Source of the DNA: Mycobacterium sp. E183
GTDB taxonomy: Bacteria; Actinomycetota; Actinomycetes; Mycobacteriales; Mycobacteriaceae
Length of the DNA stretch: 60,687 bases
Assembly: GCF_001667735.1 (NCBI RefSeq)
Contig: NZ_LZJN01000117.1
Location: 1-60,687, forward strand
Direction of reading: 5' to 3'
Position 1 is the stretch's first letter. Each line of letters opens with the position of its first letter. The notes under the pieces were generated by a model. That model had not been told where the DNA came from, did no database searches, and was given only the letters and a program-made list of their open reading frames with translations. The position numbers were made by a program, and so were the translations under genes. Below are positions 52,035 to 60,246 of the stretch, piece by piece.

Positions 52035-53453
52035 ATGGTGACCCGGCTGTCCCCATCGGACGCGTCGTTTTTTCGGCTGGAAAACACGGCCACCCCGATG
52101 TACGTCGGATCGCTGTCGATCCTGCGCAAGCCGCGCGCGGGATTGAGCTATGAGACGCTGCTGGCCACCGTCGAACAACGGCTGCCGCAGATCCCGCGCT
52201 ACCGGCAGAAGGTCCGGGAGGTCCGGGTCGGTTCGGCCCGCCCGGTGTGGGTCGACGACGCCGACTTCGACATCACCTATCACGTGCGGCGCTCCGCGTT
52301 GCCGTCGCCGGGCAGCGACGAACAGCTGCACGAGCTGATCGCCCGCCTGGCCGCCCGGCCGCTGGACAAGACGCGGCCGCTGTGGGAGATGTATCTGGTC
52401 GAGGGCCTGGCCAAGAACCGGGTCGCCCTGTACACGAAGTCGCATCAAGCCTTGATCAACGGCATGGCGGCGCTGGAGATCAACCACGTCATCGCCGACC
52501 GCACCAGGCGTCCCCCGGCGCTGCCCGAGGACATCTGGGTCCCGGAGCGCGACCCGGGTAACGCGCGGCTGATCTTCGGCGCCATCGGCGACTGGTTCGT
52601 GGGGCCGGGCACCCAGCTGCAGGCCGTCGGGTCGGCCGTCGGCGGCCTGGTGACCAACCATGGCGAGCTCCTCGCGGCCGGCCGGCGGGTCGTCGATTTC
52701 GCGCGGGCGGTGGCGCGCGGCACCGCGCCGAGCAGCCCGCTCAACGCCACCGTCTCGCGCCACCGGCGGTTCACGGTGGCGAGCTGCAACCTCGAGGACT
52801 ACCGCACGGTGCGCGCGCGGTATGACTGCGACGTCAACGACGTGGTGCTCGCGGTGATCACCGGGGCGCTGGGCAACTGGCTGATGTCACGCGGAGTGGC
52901 GGTGTCGCCGACGGCGACGGTGCGGGCCATGGCGCCGCTGCCGGTCTACGCCGACGGCCAGCTCGACGCGACCGGCCCCGGCCAGGCCATCAGCCAGGTG
53001 ACGCCCTTCCTGGTCGACCTGCCGGTGGGGGAGCCGAACGCGGTGGTGCGGCTGTCGCAGATCGCGCACGCCACCGAATCCAACCCGACGGGTGCGCGCC
53101 TGGTGGACGCCAGGACCATCGTCACCCTGTCGGGCTTCGCGCCGCCCACGCTGCACGCCATGGGTATCCGCGTCGCCACCAGCTTCCCCACCTTCTCCCG
53201 GCGGACGTTCAACCTGCTGATCACCAACGCGCCCGGGGCCCAGTCGCAGATGTATGTCGCGGGCACCAAGCTGCTGGAGACCTACTCCGTGCCGCCGTTG
53301 CTGCACAACCAGGCGCTGGCCATCAGCGTGACGTCGTACAACGGCATGCTGTATTTCGGCATCAACGCCGACCGCGAAGCGATGAGCGACGTGGAACTGC
53401 TGCCCGGCCTGTTGAGCCAATCGCTCGAGGAATTGCTGGAAGCTTCCCGGTAA
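52035..53453 (+). CDS. tgs3: Wax ester synthase/diacylglycerol acyltransferase-like protein (Tgs3-like)
   Basis: A 472-residue WS/DGAT-family protein. The family start RLSPSDASFFRLENTATPMYVGSL, the PLDKTRPLWEMYLVEGL block and the C-terminal NLLITNAPGAQ(S) motif are clear. The catalytic HHxxxDG is altered: residues 136-143 read SHQALING, so the first His and the Asp are missing and acyltransferase activity is doubtful. M. tuberculosis has this gene split into Rv3234c and Rv3233c; here it is one intact frame. ATG with AGGAGG upstream. Confidence 0.87.
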   Translation: MVTRLSPSDASFFRLENTATPMYVGSLSILRKPRAGLSYETLLATVEQRLPQIPRYRQKVREVRVGSARPVWVDDADFDITYHVRRSALPSPGSDEQLHELIARLAARPLDKTRPLWEMYLVEGLAKNRVALYTKSHQALINGMAALEINHVIADRTRRPPALPEDIWVPERDPGNARLIFGAIGDWFVGPGTQLQAVGSAVGGLVTNHGELLAAGRRVVDFARAVARGTAPSSPLNATVSRHRRFTVASCNLEDYRTVRARYDCDVNDVVLAVITGALGNWLMSRGVAVSPTATVRAMAPLPVYADGQLDATGPGQAISQVTPFLVDLPVGEPNAVVRLSQIAHATESNPTGARLVDARTIVTLSGFAPPTLHAMGIRVATSFPTFSRRTFNLLITNAPGAQSQMYVAGTKLLETYSVPPLLHNQALAISVTSYNGMLYFGINADREAMSDVELLPGLLSQSLEELLEASR

Positions 53454-53459
53454 TTAGTC

Positions 53460-53489
53460 CAGGTGAAAACCTGTGGCCGGTTCTATCAT
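53460..53489 (+). promoter_or_regulatory. ppk2 promoter with GNRA-loop inverted repeat
   Basis: TATCAT (53484-53489) ends 8 bases before the ppk2 GTG, consistent with a leaderless mRNA. Upstream CAGGT-gaaa-ACCTG (53460-53473) is a perfect inverted repeat over the -35 region; as RNA it could also be a small hairpin ending the tgs3 transcript. Confidence 0.4.
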
Positions 53490-53497
53490 TCGTTGAT

Positions 53498-54358
53498 GTG
53501 AGCACCGCGACGAAAAGCCCCAAGGCGAAACCGGCGAAATCGGCGGAGCCGAAAGCGCCCAAGATTTCCGAAGAGGTATACCGCGCCGAATTGTTCCGCC
53601 TGCAAACGGAATTCGTGAAGCTGCAAGAGTGGGTACGGCACACCGGCCAGCGCCTCGTGGTGATCTTCGAAGGCCGCGACGGGGCGGGCAAGGGCGGCAC
53701 CATCAAGCGGATCACCGAATATCTCAACCCGCGCGTCGCCCGCATCGCGGCGTTGCCCTCGCCGACGGAACGCGAACGCGGCCAGTGGTACTACCAGCGC
53801 TACATCGCCCATCTGCCCGCCAAAGGGGAGATCGTGCTGTTCGACCGGTCCTGGTACAACCGCGCCGGCGTCGAAAAGGTCATGGGATTTTGCACGCCGC
53901 AGGAGCATGCGCTGTTCTTGCGGCAGACGCCGATCTTCGAGCAGATGCTGATCGACGACGGGATACTGCTGCGCAAATATTGGTTCTCGGTCTCCGCTAA
54001 CGAGCAGCTGCGCCGGTTCAAGGCGCGCCTGAGTGACCCTGTGCGGCAATGGAAACTCAGCCCGATGGACACCGAGTCGCTGTATCGGCGGGAGGACTAT
54101 TCACGCGCCAAGGACGAAATGATGGTGCACACCGACACCCCCGTCAGCCCTTGGTACGTCGTGGAATCGGATATCAAGAAGCATGCGCGGCTGAACATGA
54201 TGGCGCATCTGCTGGCTACCATCGAATACCACGACGTCGAGCGGCCCCACGTCAAACTGCCCAAGACCCCGGTGGTGAGCGGGAACTACCAGCGCCCGCC
54301 GCGTGAGCTGTCCAAGTACGTCGACGACTACGCGGCCACACTGATGGGGGATACGTGA
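53498..54358 (+). CDS. ppk2: Polyphosphate kinase 2
   Basis: A 286-residue PPK2-family kinase (M. tuberculosis Rv3232c about 295). It uses polyphosphate to phosphorylate nucleoside diphosphates. Walker A FEGRDGAGKGGTIKRI (about 58-73), Walker B/lid LFDRSWYNRAGVEKVMGF and the conserved arginine region ERERGQWYYQRY are present. A Lys/Ala/Pro-rich N-terminus of about 23 residues is variable. GTG start; the stop overlaps the next gene as GTGA. Confidence 0.94.
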   Translation: MSTATKSPKAKPAKSAEPKAPKISEEVYRAELFRLQTEFVKLQEWVRHTGQRLVVIFEGRDGAGKGGTIKRITEYLNPRVARIAALPSPTERERGQWYYQRYIAHLPAKGEIVLFDRSWYNRAGVEKVMGFCTPQEHALFLRQTPIFEQMLIDDGILLRKYWFSVSANEQLRRFKARLSDPVRQWKLSPMDTESLYRREDYSRAKDEMMVHTDTPVSPWYVVESDIKKHARLNMMAHLLATIEYHDVERPHVKLPKTPVVSGNYQRPPRELSKYVDDYAATLMGDT

Positions 54359-54858
54359 CGCTGGTCTACATCCCGGCCACGCTGGCCATGTTGCAGCATC
54401 TGGTCGCCGACGGCTCGTTGATGCCCGTCAACGGCACCGCGTTCGCGCTGACGCCGACGTTGCGGGAGTCCTACGCCGAGGGTGACGACGACGAACTCGC
54501 CGAGGTCGCGCTGCGCGAGGCCGCGCTGGCGTCGCTACGCCTGCTGGCCGAATCGGAAGCGGAGGGGGGCTTGCCGCCGCGGCGCGCGGTGCTGGCCGCC
54601 GAGGTCGGCGACGTCACCTTCCGTCCCGACCTCGACGACGCCGTGGTGAGGCTCGGCGCGCCCGTCGCACTCGACGAAGTGGTCGCCGCCTACGTCGACA
54701 ACGCGGCGGCCGAGCCGGATGTGACGAAGGCCATCGAGGTCATCGACGCCGCCGACTTGGGTGACGAGGACGCCGAGCTGGTAGTCGGTGACGCTCAGGA
54801 CCACGATCTGGCCTGGTACGCAAACCAGGAGCTGCCGTTCCTGCTCGAGCTGCTCTGA
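54355..54858 (+). CDS. DUF6912 protein (Rv3231c-like)
   Basis: A 167-residue acidic protein, near the 169 of Rv3231c. It begins [20 protein letters not shown] and has [17 protein letters not shown] at the C-terminus, both features of the actinobacterial DUF6912 family. Function unknown. GTG start in a 4-base overlap with ppk2, so coupled to it; next gene has its own operator-bearing promoter. Confidence 0.85.
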   Translation: MTLVYIPATLAMLQHLVADGSLMPVNGTAFALTPTLRESYAEGDDDELAEVALREAALASLRLLAESEAEGGLPPRRAVLAAEVGDVTFRPDLDDAVVRLGAPVALDEVVAAYVDNAAAEPDVTKAIEVIDAADLGDEDAELVVGDAQDHDLAWYANQELPFLLELL

Positions 54859-54901
54859 CGCCGAATGTGACGCGTTCGGGGCGTGCCACCCTGGCTACGC
54901 A

Positions 54902-54926
54902 ACCGTAGGTTACGGTACCGTAGGTT
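54902..54926 (+). promoter_or_regulatory. Operator cluster before the desaturase reductase
   Basis: Three half-sites in alternating orientation: ACCGTA (54902-54907), TACGGT (54911-54916), ACCGTA (54917-54922). They make a perfect 6-3-6 palindrome and an overlapping 12-bp perfect palindrome TACGGTACCGTA. ACCGTAGGTT occurs twice (54902-54911, 54917-54926). Several TANNNT hexamers lie inside; TACCGT (54916-54921) is 7 bases before a GTG at 54929. The same CGTAGGTTACG core recurs before desA3. Confidence 0.6.
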
Positions 54927-54952
54927 TCGTGAGGCCCCAGGAATCGACCACA

Positions 54953-56149
54953 ATGGTGAGCGCAACCAAGACGCCGCGTAGTGAGCAGGAGCTTCCGCTG
55001 GGCAGACGTAACCCCGCTATCAAGGGCAACGTCGTCGAGACCAAGCGACCCGTTGTCGCGGGCGCGGACCGGCATCCCGGCTGGCACGCGCTGCGCAAGA
55101 TCGCCGCGCGCATCACCACACCGTTGCTGCCCGACGACTACCTGCACCTGGCGAACCCCCTGTGGTCCGCGCGAGAACTGCGGGGCCGCATCCTCGAGGT
55201 GCGCCGCGAGACGGAGGATTCCGCGACCCTGGTGATCAAGCCGGGGTGGGGCTTCGACTTCGACTACCAGCCGGGTCAGTACATCGGGATCGGCCTGCTG
55301 GTCGACGGACGCTGGCGCTGGCGGTCGTATTCGCTGACGTCCAGCCCTGCCGCAACGTCCGGATCCGGCTCCGCGCGCACCGTCACCATCACCGTCAAGG
55401 CGATGCCCGAGGGTTTCCTCTCGACCCACCTGGTGGCCGGCGTCGCGCGCGGGACCATCGTCCGGCTGGCCGCGCCCCAGGGCAACTTCGTGCTGCCCGA
55501 CCCGGCGCCGTCGTCGATCCTGTTCCTCACCGCCGGATCCGGGATCACGCCGGTGATGTCGATGCTGCGAACCCTGCTGCGGCGCAACCAGATCGGTGAC
55601 ATCACGCACGTGCATTCGGCGCCCACCGAATCCGACGTGATGTTTCGCGCCGAGCTGGCCACGCTCGCGGCCGAGCACCCGGGCTACCGACTGAAGCTGC
55701 GGGAGACCCGCTCGCAGGGCCGGCTCGACCTCGCCCTGCTCGACCACGAGGTGCCGGACTGGCGCGAACGCCACACCTGGGCCTGCGGGCCGGAGGGCAT
55801 GCTGGCCCAGGCCGAGAAGATCTGGTCGGCCGCGGGCATCGGCGACCGGCTGCACCTGGAGCGGTTCGCGGTGTCCAAGGCCGCGCCGGCCGGCGCGGGC
55901 GGAACGGTCACCTTCGCGCAGAGCGGCCGCGCCGTCGCCGCCGACGCCGCCACGTCGTTGATGGACGCGGGGGAGGGGGCCGGCGTGCAGATGCCGTTCG
56001 GCTGCCGAATGGGTATATGTCAGTCGTGCGTGGTGGGTCTGGTGGAAGGTCACGTTCGCGACCTGCGCACCGGCGTGGAACACGATCCGGGCACCCGGAT
56101 TCAGACGTGTGTCTCGGCCGCCTCGGGCGACTGCGTGCTCGACATCTAA
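54953..56149 (+). CDS. Stearoyl-CoA desaturase electron-transfer oxidoreductase (Rv3230c-like)
   Basis: A 398-residue ferredoxin reductase fused to a plant-type ferredoxin. FAD domain [11 protein letters not shown] and [11 protein letters not shown] (RxYS); NAD(P)H domain [19 protein letters not shown] and CGPEGM; 2Fe-2S domain near the C-terminus [12 protein letters not shown]...QTCVSAASG with four cysteines. In M. tuberculosis this protein passes electrons from NADPH to DesA3. ATG 54953 used; a GTG at 54929 sits at the leaderless distance from a -10 box and would add 8 residues. Confidence 0.92.
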   Translation: MVSATKTPRSEQELPLGRRNPAIKGNVVETKRPVVAGADRHPGWHALRKIAARITTPLLPDDYLHLANPLWSARELRGRILEVRRETEDSATLVIKPGWGFDFDYQPGQYIGIGLLVDGRWRWRSYSLTSSPAATSGSGSARTVTITVKAMPEGFLSTHLVAGVARGTIVRLAAPQGNFVLPDPAPSSILFLTAGSGITPVMSMLRTLLRRNQIGDITHVHSAPTESDVMFRAELATLAAEHPGYRLKLRETRSQGRLDLALLDHEVPDWRERHTWACGPEGMLAQAEKIWSAAGIGDRLHLERFAVSKAAPAGAGGTVTFAQSGRAVAADAATSLMDAGEGAGVQMPFGCRMGICQSCVVGLVEGHVRDLRTGVEHDPGTRIQTCVSAASGDCVLDI

Positions 56150-56162
56150 AGGCTACTCACAG

Positions 56163-56198
56163 GTAACCTACGGGTTCGTAGGTTACGATAGCGTAGGT
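56163..56198 (+). promoter_or_regulatory. desA3 operator and promoter
   Basis: GTAACCTACG-ggtt-CGTAGGTTAC (56163-56186) is a perfect 10-bp inverted repeat with a 4-base centre, followed by a third half-site CGTAGGT (56192-56198). TACGAT (56184-56189) and TAGCGT (56189-56194) are possible -10 boxes inside it. The leader then carries the AGGGAGAAG ribosome site. Confidence 0.65.
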
Positions 56199-56246
56199 CT
56201 TGACCTGTTCAGGACGGACAAATCAAACCGTAGGGAGAAGAAGACG

Positions 56247-57530
56247 ATGGCGATCACCGACGTCGACGTATTCGCCCATCTGACGGACGCCGACATCGAA
56301 AACCTGGCCGTTGAGCTGGACGCCATCCGCCAGGACATCGAAGACTCGCGCGGCGAGCGGGACGCCCACTACATCCGCCGCACCATCGCGGCCCAGCGTG
56401 CGCTGGAGGTATCCGGCCGGCTGCTGCTGGCCGCCAGTTCTCGCCGCTCGGCCTGGTGGGCCGGCACCGTAACGCTGGGCGTGGCCAAGATCATCGAGAA
56501 CATGGAGATCGGCCACAACGTCATGCACGGCCAGTGGGACTGGATGAACGACCCCGAGATTCACTCCTCGACGTGGGAGTGGGACATGAGCGGGTCGTCC
56601 AAGCACTGGCGCTACACCCACAACTTCGTGCACCACAAGTACACGAACATCCTCGGGATGGACGACGATGTCGGCTACGGCCTGCTGCGCGTCACCCGCG
56701 ACCAGCGCTGGAAGCGCTTCAACATCTTCAACCTGGTCTACAACACCATGCTGGCGCTGCTCTTCGAGTGGGGCGTCGGCCTGCAGCACGTGGAGATCGG
56801 CAAGATCGTCAAGAAGCGGATGGAGCACGACGACGCCCGGCAGCGGGTCGACGAGTTCCTGGCCAAGGCCGGCCGGCAGGTGGTGAAGGACTATGTCGCG
56901 TTCCCGGCGCTGACCGCGCTGTCGCCCGGCGCCACGTACCGATCCACGCTGAAGGCCAACGCGGTGGCCAACATCATCCGCAACGTGTGGGCCAATGCGG
57001 TCATCTTCTGCGGCCATTTCCCCGATGGCGCAGAGAAATTCACCAAGACCGACATGATCGGCGAAACCAAGGGGCAGTGGTACCTGCGCCAGATGCTGGG
57101 CAGCGCCAACTTCGAGGCGGGGCCTGCGCTGCGGTTCATGAGCGGCAACCTGTCCCACCAGATCGAGCACCACCTGTTCCCGGACCTGCCGAGCAACCGA
57201 TATGCGGAGATCGCGGTGCGGGTGCGCGAAATCTGCGACAAGTACGACCTGCCCTACACGACCGGGTCGTTCCTGGTGCAGTACGGCAAGACGTGGCGCA
57301 CGCTGGCCAAGCTGTCGCTGCCGAACAAATACCTGCGCGACGACGCCGACAATGCGCCGGAAACCCGCAGCGAGCGGATGTTCGACGAGCTGGGGCCCGA
57401 ATTCGCGGGCACCGACCCGGAGACCGGCCGCCGGCGCGGGCTGAAGACCGCCATCGAGACCGTGCGCGGCTGGCGGCGCGGCAAGCGCGCGCAACGCGAC
57501 GCGCGGCGCGCGGACGACTTGGCGGCCTAG
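56247..57530 (+). CDS. desA3: Stearoyl-CoA delta-9 desaturase DesA3
   Basis: Membrane diiron desaturase that makes oleoyl-CoA from stearoyl-CoA. 427 residues, the same length as M. tuberculosis DesA3. The histidine boxes are GHNVMHGQ (H90, H94), THNFVHHKY (H125-H130) and HQIEHHLFP (H304-H309), which hold the two irons. Hydrophobic segments flank them. The C-terminus is basic (RGWRRGKRAQRDARR). It lies 97 bases after its reductase gene and has its own operator. Confidence 0.95.
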   Translation: MAITDVDVFAHLTDADIENLAVELDAIRQDIEDSRGERDAHYIRRTIAAQRALEVSGRLLLAASSRRSAWWAGTVTLGVAKIIENMEIGHNVMHGQWDWMNDPEIHSSTWEWDMSGSSKHWRYTHNFVHHKYTNILGMDDDVGYGLLRVTRDQRWKRFNIFNLVYNTMLALLFEWGVGLQHVEIGKIVKKRMEHDDARQRVDEFLAKAGRQVVKDYVAFPALTALSPGATYRSTLKANAVANIIRNVWANAVIFCGHFPDGAEKFTKTDMIGETKGQWYLRQMLGSANFEAGPALRFMSGNLSHQIEHHLFPDLPSNRYAEIAVRVREICDKYDLPYTTGSFLVQYGKTWRTLAKLSLPNKYLRDDADNAPETRSERMFDELGPEFAGTDPETGRRRGLKTAIETVRGWRRGKRAQRDARRADDLAA

Positions 57531-57590
57531 CGCAGCGCGTGCGGACGCGGTGTGGCCGCCGTCCCGCGCTCGTTCGCCATACTGGGATGC

Positions 57591-58652
57591 GTGCAGGTGT
57601 TCGTCGGATCGCACGTGTCGCACTGGGATTTCCCGCGCAGCATGGCCAGCGTCGCGTTGATGGCCGAATTCGGTTGCGCGAATGGCATTGCCATGGCGGA
57701 CGTGCTCAACGGGACCGGCCTGACGGAGGCCGACCTGCGCGACCACAACCGGATGATCGTCGGGCGTCAGGAGCTGGCGGTCGTCACGAACCTGGTGAAC
57801 CTGCTGGGTGAAGCCGCCGACCTGGGGACGCGCGTCGGCGGCGGCTATCACGTCGGATCGCTGGGCATCTTCGGTTTCGCCTGCCTGACCAGTTCGACAC
57901 TGGGCGACGCCGTCCGGTTCGCTGCCCGGTTCTACGAACTCAGCTACGGCTTCTGCCTGCCGACCGTCACGGTGGACGGGCCGGTGGCGGCGCTGCGGCT
58001 CGACCTGCCCGACGTGACCGGCCCGGTCGCGGAGTTCCTGGTCCGGCGCGACCTGGCGGCCATCGCCCAGGTCATGGCGGAGCTGCTCGGCCGTGCGGTC
58101 CCGTTCACCTCGATCGAGTTCACCGGTCCGGCGCCGTCCTCGGATGCCCTGGCCTGCAAGGCATTCGGCGTGACCCCGCATTACGATGCGCCGGCGAACG
58201 TGGCGCGCTGGCCGGCCGAACTGCTGGACAACCCGCTGCCGCAGGCCAGCGAGATCAGCGTGGCCATGTGCGAGCAGCAGTGCCGCGCCCTGTTGGAGCG
58301 GCGCCGGGCGCGGACCGGTGTCGCCCGGCAAGTCCGTGAGCGGCTGGCCTCGGTCGACGGCGAACCGCACACCATCGGGGCGGTCGCCCGGCAGCTGGCG
58401 ATGAGCGAGCGGACGCTGCGGCGGCGGCTGGCCGAGGAGAACACGACCTTTCGGGACCTCCTCGAGGAGGTGCACCGGGTCCTCGCCGAGGAGCTGTTGG
58501 CGACGGGCGCGCTGTCGGTGGACGACGTCGCGTTGCGGCTTGGCTACGCGGAGGCGACGAGCTTCATCGCCGCGTTCAAGCGGTGGACGGGCACGACTCC
58601 CGCGCGCTACCAGCGGTCGGTCGCGCCGCGCGGGCGGTTGGTCGCCGTCTGA
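57591..58652 (+). CDS. AraC-family regulator with arabinose-binding-like N-domain (VirS/Rv1395 type)
   Basis: A 353-residue regulator. The N-terminal two thirds belong to the PF12625-type ligand domain (GGGYHVGSLGIFGFACLTSSTLGDAVRF). The C-terminal AraC DNA-binding domain has two helix-turn-helices: TIGAVARQLAMSERTLRRRL and LSVDDVALRLGYAEATSFIA followed by AFKRWTGTTPARYQ. GTG 57591 chosen: CATACT ends 7 bases before it (57578-57583), though its first base is off consensus; GTG 57552 adds 13 residues. It precedes a monooxygenase gene, as VirS-type regulators commonly neighbour such enzymes. Confidence 0.9.
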   Translation: MQVFVGSHVSHWDFPRSMASVALMAEFGCANGIAMADVLNGTGLTEADLRDHNRMIVGRQELAVVTNLVNLLGEAADLGTRVGGGYHVGSLGIFGFACLTSSTLGDAVRFAARFYELSYGFCLPTVTVDGPVAALRLDLPDVTGPVAEFLVRRDLAAIAQVMAELLGRAVPFTSIEFTGPAPSSDALACKAFGVTPHYDAPANVARWPAELLDNPLPQASEISVAMCEQQCRALLERRRARTGVARQVRERLASVDGEPHTIGAVARQLAMSERTLRRRLAEENTTFRDLLEEVHRVLAEELLATGALSVDDVALRLGYAEATSFIAAFKRWTGTTPARYQRSVAPRGRLVAV

Positions 58653-58672
58653 TCGTGGCCGGAATTATGGAT

Positions 58673-58720
58673 TTGCCGACCGCAATCGGTTGCCGGTGAC
58701 GGGCGCCCCGGGCCTACTTT
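58673..58720 (+). promoter_or_regulatory. Monooxygenase promoter with direct repeats
   Basis: TACTTT (58715-58720) is followed by 6 bases and ATG 58727, a leaderless arrangement. TTGCCG occurs at 58673-58678 and 58690-58695, a direct repeat with 17-bp period whose proximal copy abuts the -35 position. This is the usual site type for an AraC activator; the adjacent AraC gene is the natural candidate. Confidence 0.5.
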
Positions 58721-58726
58721 TCATTT

Positions 58727-60217
58727 ATGACTTCGACTCGTCCTCGCGTATTGGTCATCGGGGCCGGCTTCGGTGGCCTCGCCGCCGCCTACGAGCTGTC
58801 CCGGGATGGCCTGGCCGACGTGACGGTGCTGGAGAAGGCCGAGGACATCGGCGGTGTGTGGCGGGAGAACACCTACCCCGGTGCCGCCTGCGACGTGCCG
58901 TCGAACTTGTACTCGTACTCCTTCGCCCGCAAGACCGACTGGGGGCGGCGGTATGCCGAGCAGGCGGACATCCTCGGCTACATCCACGACACCGCCGACC
59001 GGTTCGGCCTTCGCGAGCTGGTGCGCACCGGGGTCGAGGTCACGTCGGCGGCCTTCGACGACGGCACCGCCACGTGGCGGGTCGAGACCTTGTCCGGCGA
59101 GATCTACGAGGCCGACGTGCTGGTGCCCGCGGTGGGGCAGTTGTCGCGGCCGGCGCTGCCGAACATCCCGGGCCTGGATACGTTCGCGGGTCCCTCTTTC
59201 CATTCGGCGCAGTGGCGCCACGACGTCGACCTGGCCGGCAAGCGCGTCGCCGTCCTCGGCACGGGCGCATCCGCCATCCAGTTCGTCCCGCGCATCCGCC
59301 AGACCGCGCAGCGCGTCATCGTGTTTCAGCGGTCAGCGCCCTACATCGTCCCCAAGCCGGACCGCGCCTACACCGGCGCGCACCACGCCGCGTTCGCCAA
59401 GGCGCCCGGCTTCGCCTCCGCCATGCGAGGCCTGATCTGGGAGATCTCGGAGTTCTTCGGCCTCGCGCTGACCAAGGTCGCCCCGCTCGCCCGGCTGGTG
59501 GGCGTCGCCGCATCGGCAAACCTCAAGTGGCACATCAAGGATCCGGTGCTGCGGGCGAAGCTGACCCCCGACTACCCGATCGGCTGCAAGCGCGTGCTGT
59601 TCAGCAATGACTGGTACCCGGCGCTGGCCAGCGACAACGTCGACGTCGAGACCGGCGCGATCACCGAGGTGACGGCCACCGGGGTGCGCACCGCCGACGG
59701 CAGGCTGCACGAGGTCGACGTCATCGTCTACGGCACGGGGTTCAAGGCCACCGAATTCCTGGCCCCGATGACGATCACCGGCCGCGACGGTCGGGACCTG
59801 CAGTCCGAGTGGGCGGAAGGCGCGCGCGCCCATCTGGGCATGGCCGTGCCGGGCTTCCCGAACATGTTCCTGATCTATGGCCCGAACACCAACCTGGGCA
59901 GCAGCTCGATCATCCTGATGATGGAGCAGCAGGCCCGCTACATCCGCCAGGTCACCGAAGAGCTCGCCCGCGGGGGTGTGGTCCGCGCGTTCGAGGTTCG
60001 GCGCGCCGCGGAGCAGGCCTACGACGCCGAGGTCCAGGCCCGGCTCGACGCCGGCGTGTGGACCTCGTGCGACTCCTGGTATCGCGCCGCATCGGGCCGG
60101 GTCACCACCAACTGGCCCGGGCTGGTGCACGAATATCAGCGCCGCACAAGGGCGGTCGCGTTCGCCGACTACCTGGAGGTGTTGCCCAAACCGGTGGCCG
60201 AGGAGATCAGCGCCTGA
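58727..60217 (+). CDS. Flavin monooxygenase, Baeyer-Villiger type
   Basis: A 496-residue class B flavoprotein. FAD site VLVIGAGFGGLAAAYEL, Baeyer-Villiger fingerprint FAGPSFHSAQWRHD (FxGxxxHxxxW), NADPH site VAVLGTGASAIQFVP, and the C-terminal YGTGFKATEF and YGPNTNLGSSSI motifs are present. Such enzymes insert oxygen into ketones or oxidise S/N compounds; substrate unknown. It resembles the MymA/EthA group of mycobacteria. The ATG is at the predicted transcription start. Confidence 0.92.
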   Translation: MTSTRPRVLVIGAGFGGLAAAYELSRDGLADVTVLEKAEDIGGVWRENTYPGAACDVPSNLYSYSFARKTDWGRRYAEQADILGYIHDTADRFGLRELVRTGVEVTSAAFDDGTATWRVETLSGEIYEADVLVPAVGQLSRPALPNIPGLDTFAGPSFHSAQWRHDVDLAGKRVAVLGTGASAIQFVPRIRQTAQRVIVFQRSAPYIVPKPDRAYTGAHHAAFAKAPGFASAMRGLIWEISEFFGLALTKVAPLARLVGVAASANLKWHIKDPVLRAKLTPDYPIGCKRVLFSNDWYPALASDNVDVETGAITEVTATGVRTADGRLHEVDVIVYGTGFKATEFLAPMTITGRDGRDLQSEWAEGARAHLGMAVPGFPNMFLIYGPNTNLGSSSIILMMEQQARYIRQVTEELARGGVVRAFEVRRAAEQAYDAEVQARLDAGVWTSCDSWYRAASGRVTTNWPGLVHEYQRRTRAVAFADYLEVLPKPVAEEISA

Positions 60218-60234
60218 CCCGGAGCCGCCGGGAC

Positions 60235-60246
60235 TACGCTCAAGGC
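60235..60246 (+). promoter_or_regulatory. Leaderless promoter of the last gene
   Basis: TACGCT (60235-60240), 6 bases, then ATG at 60247. Confidence 0.5.
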
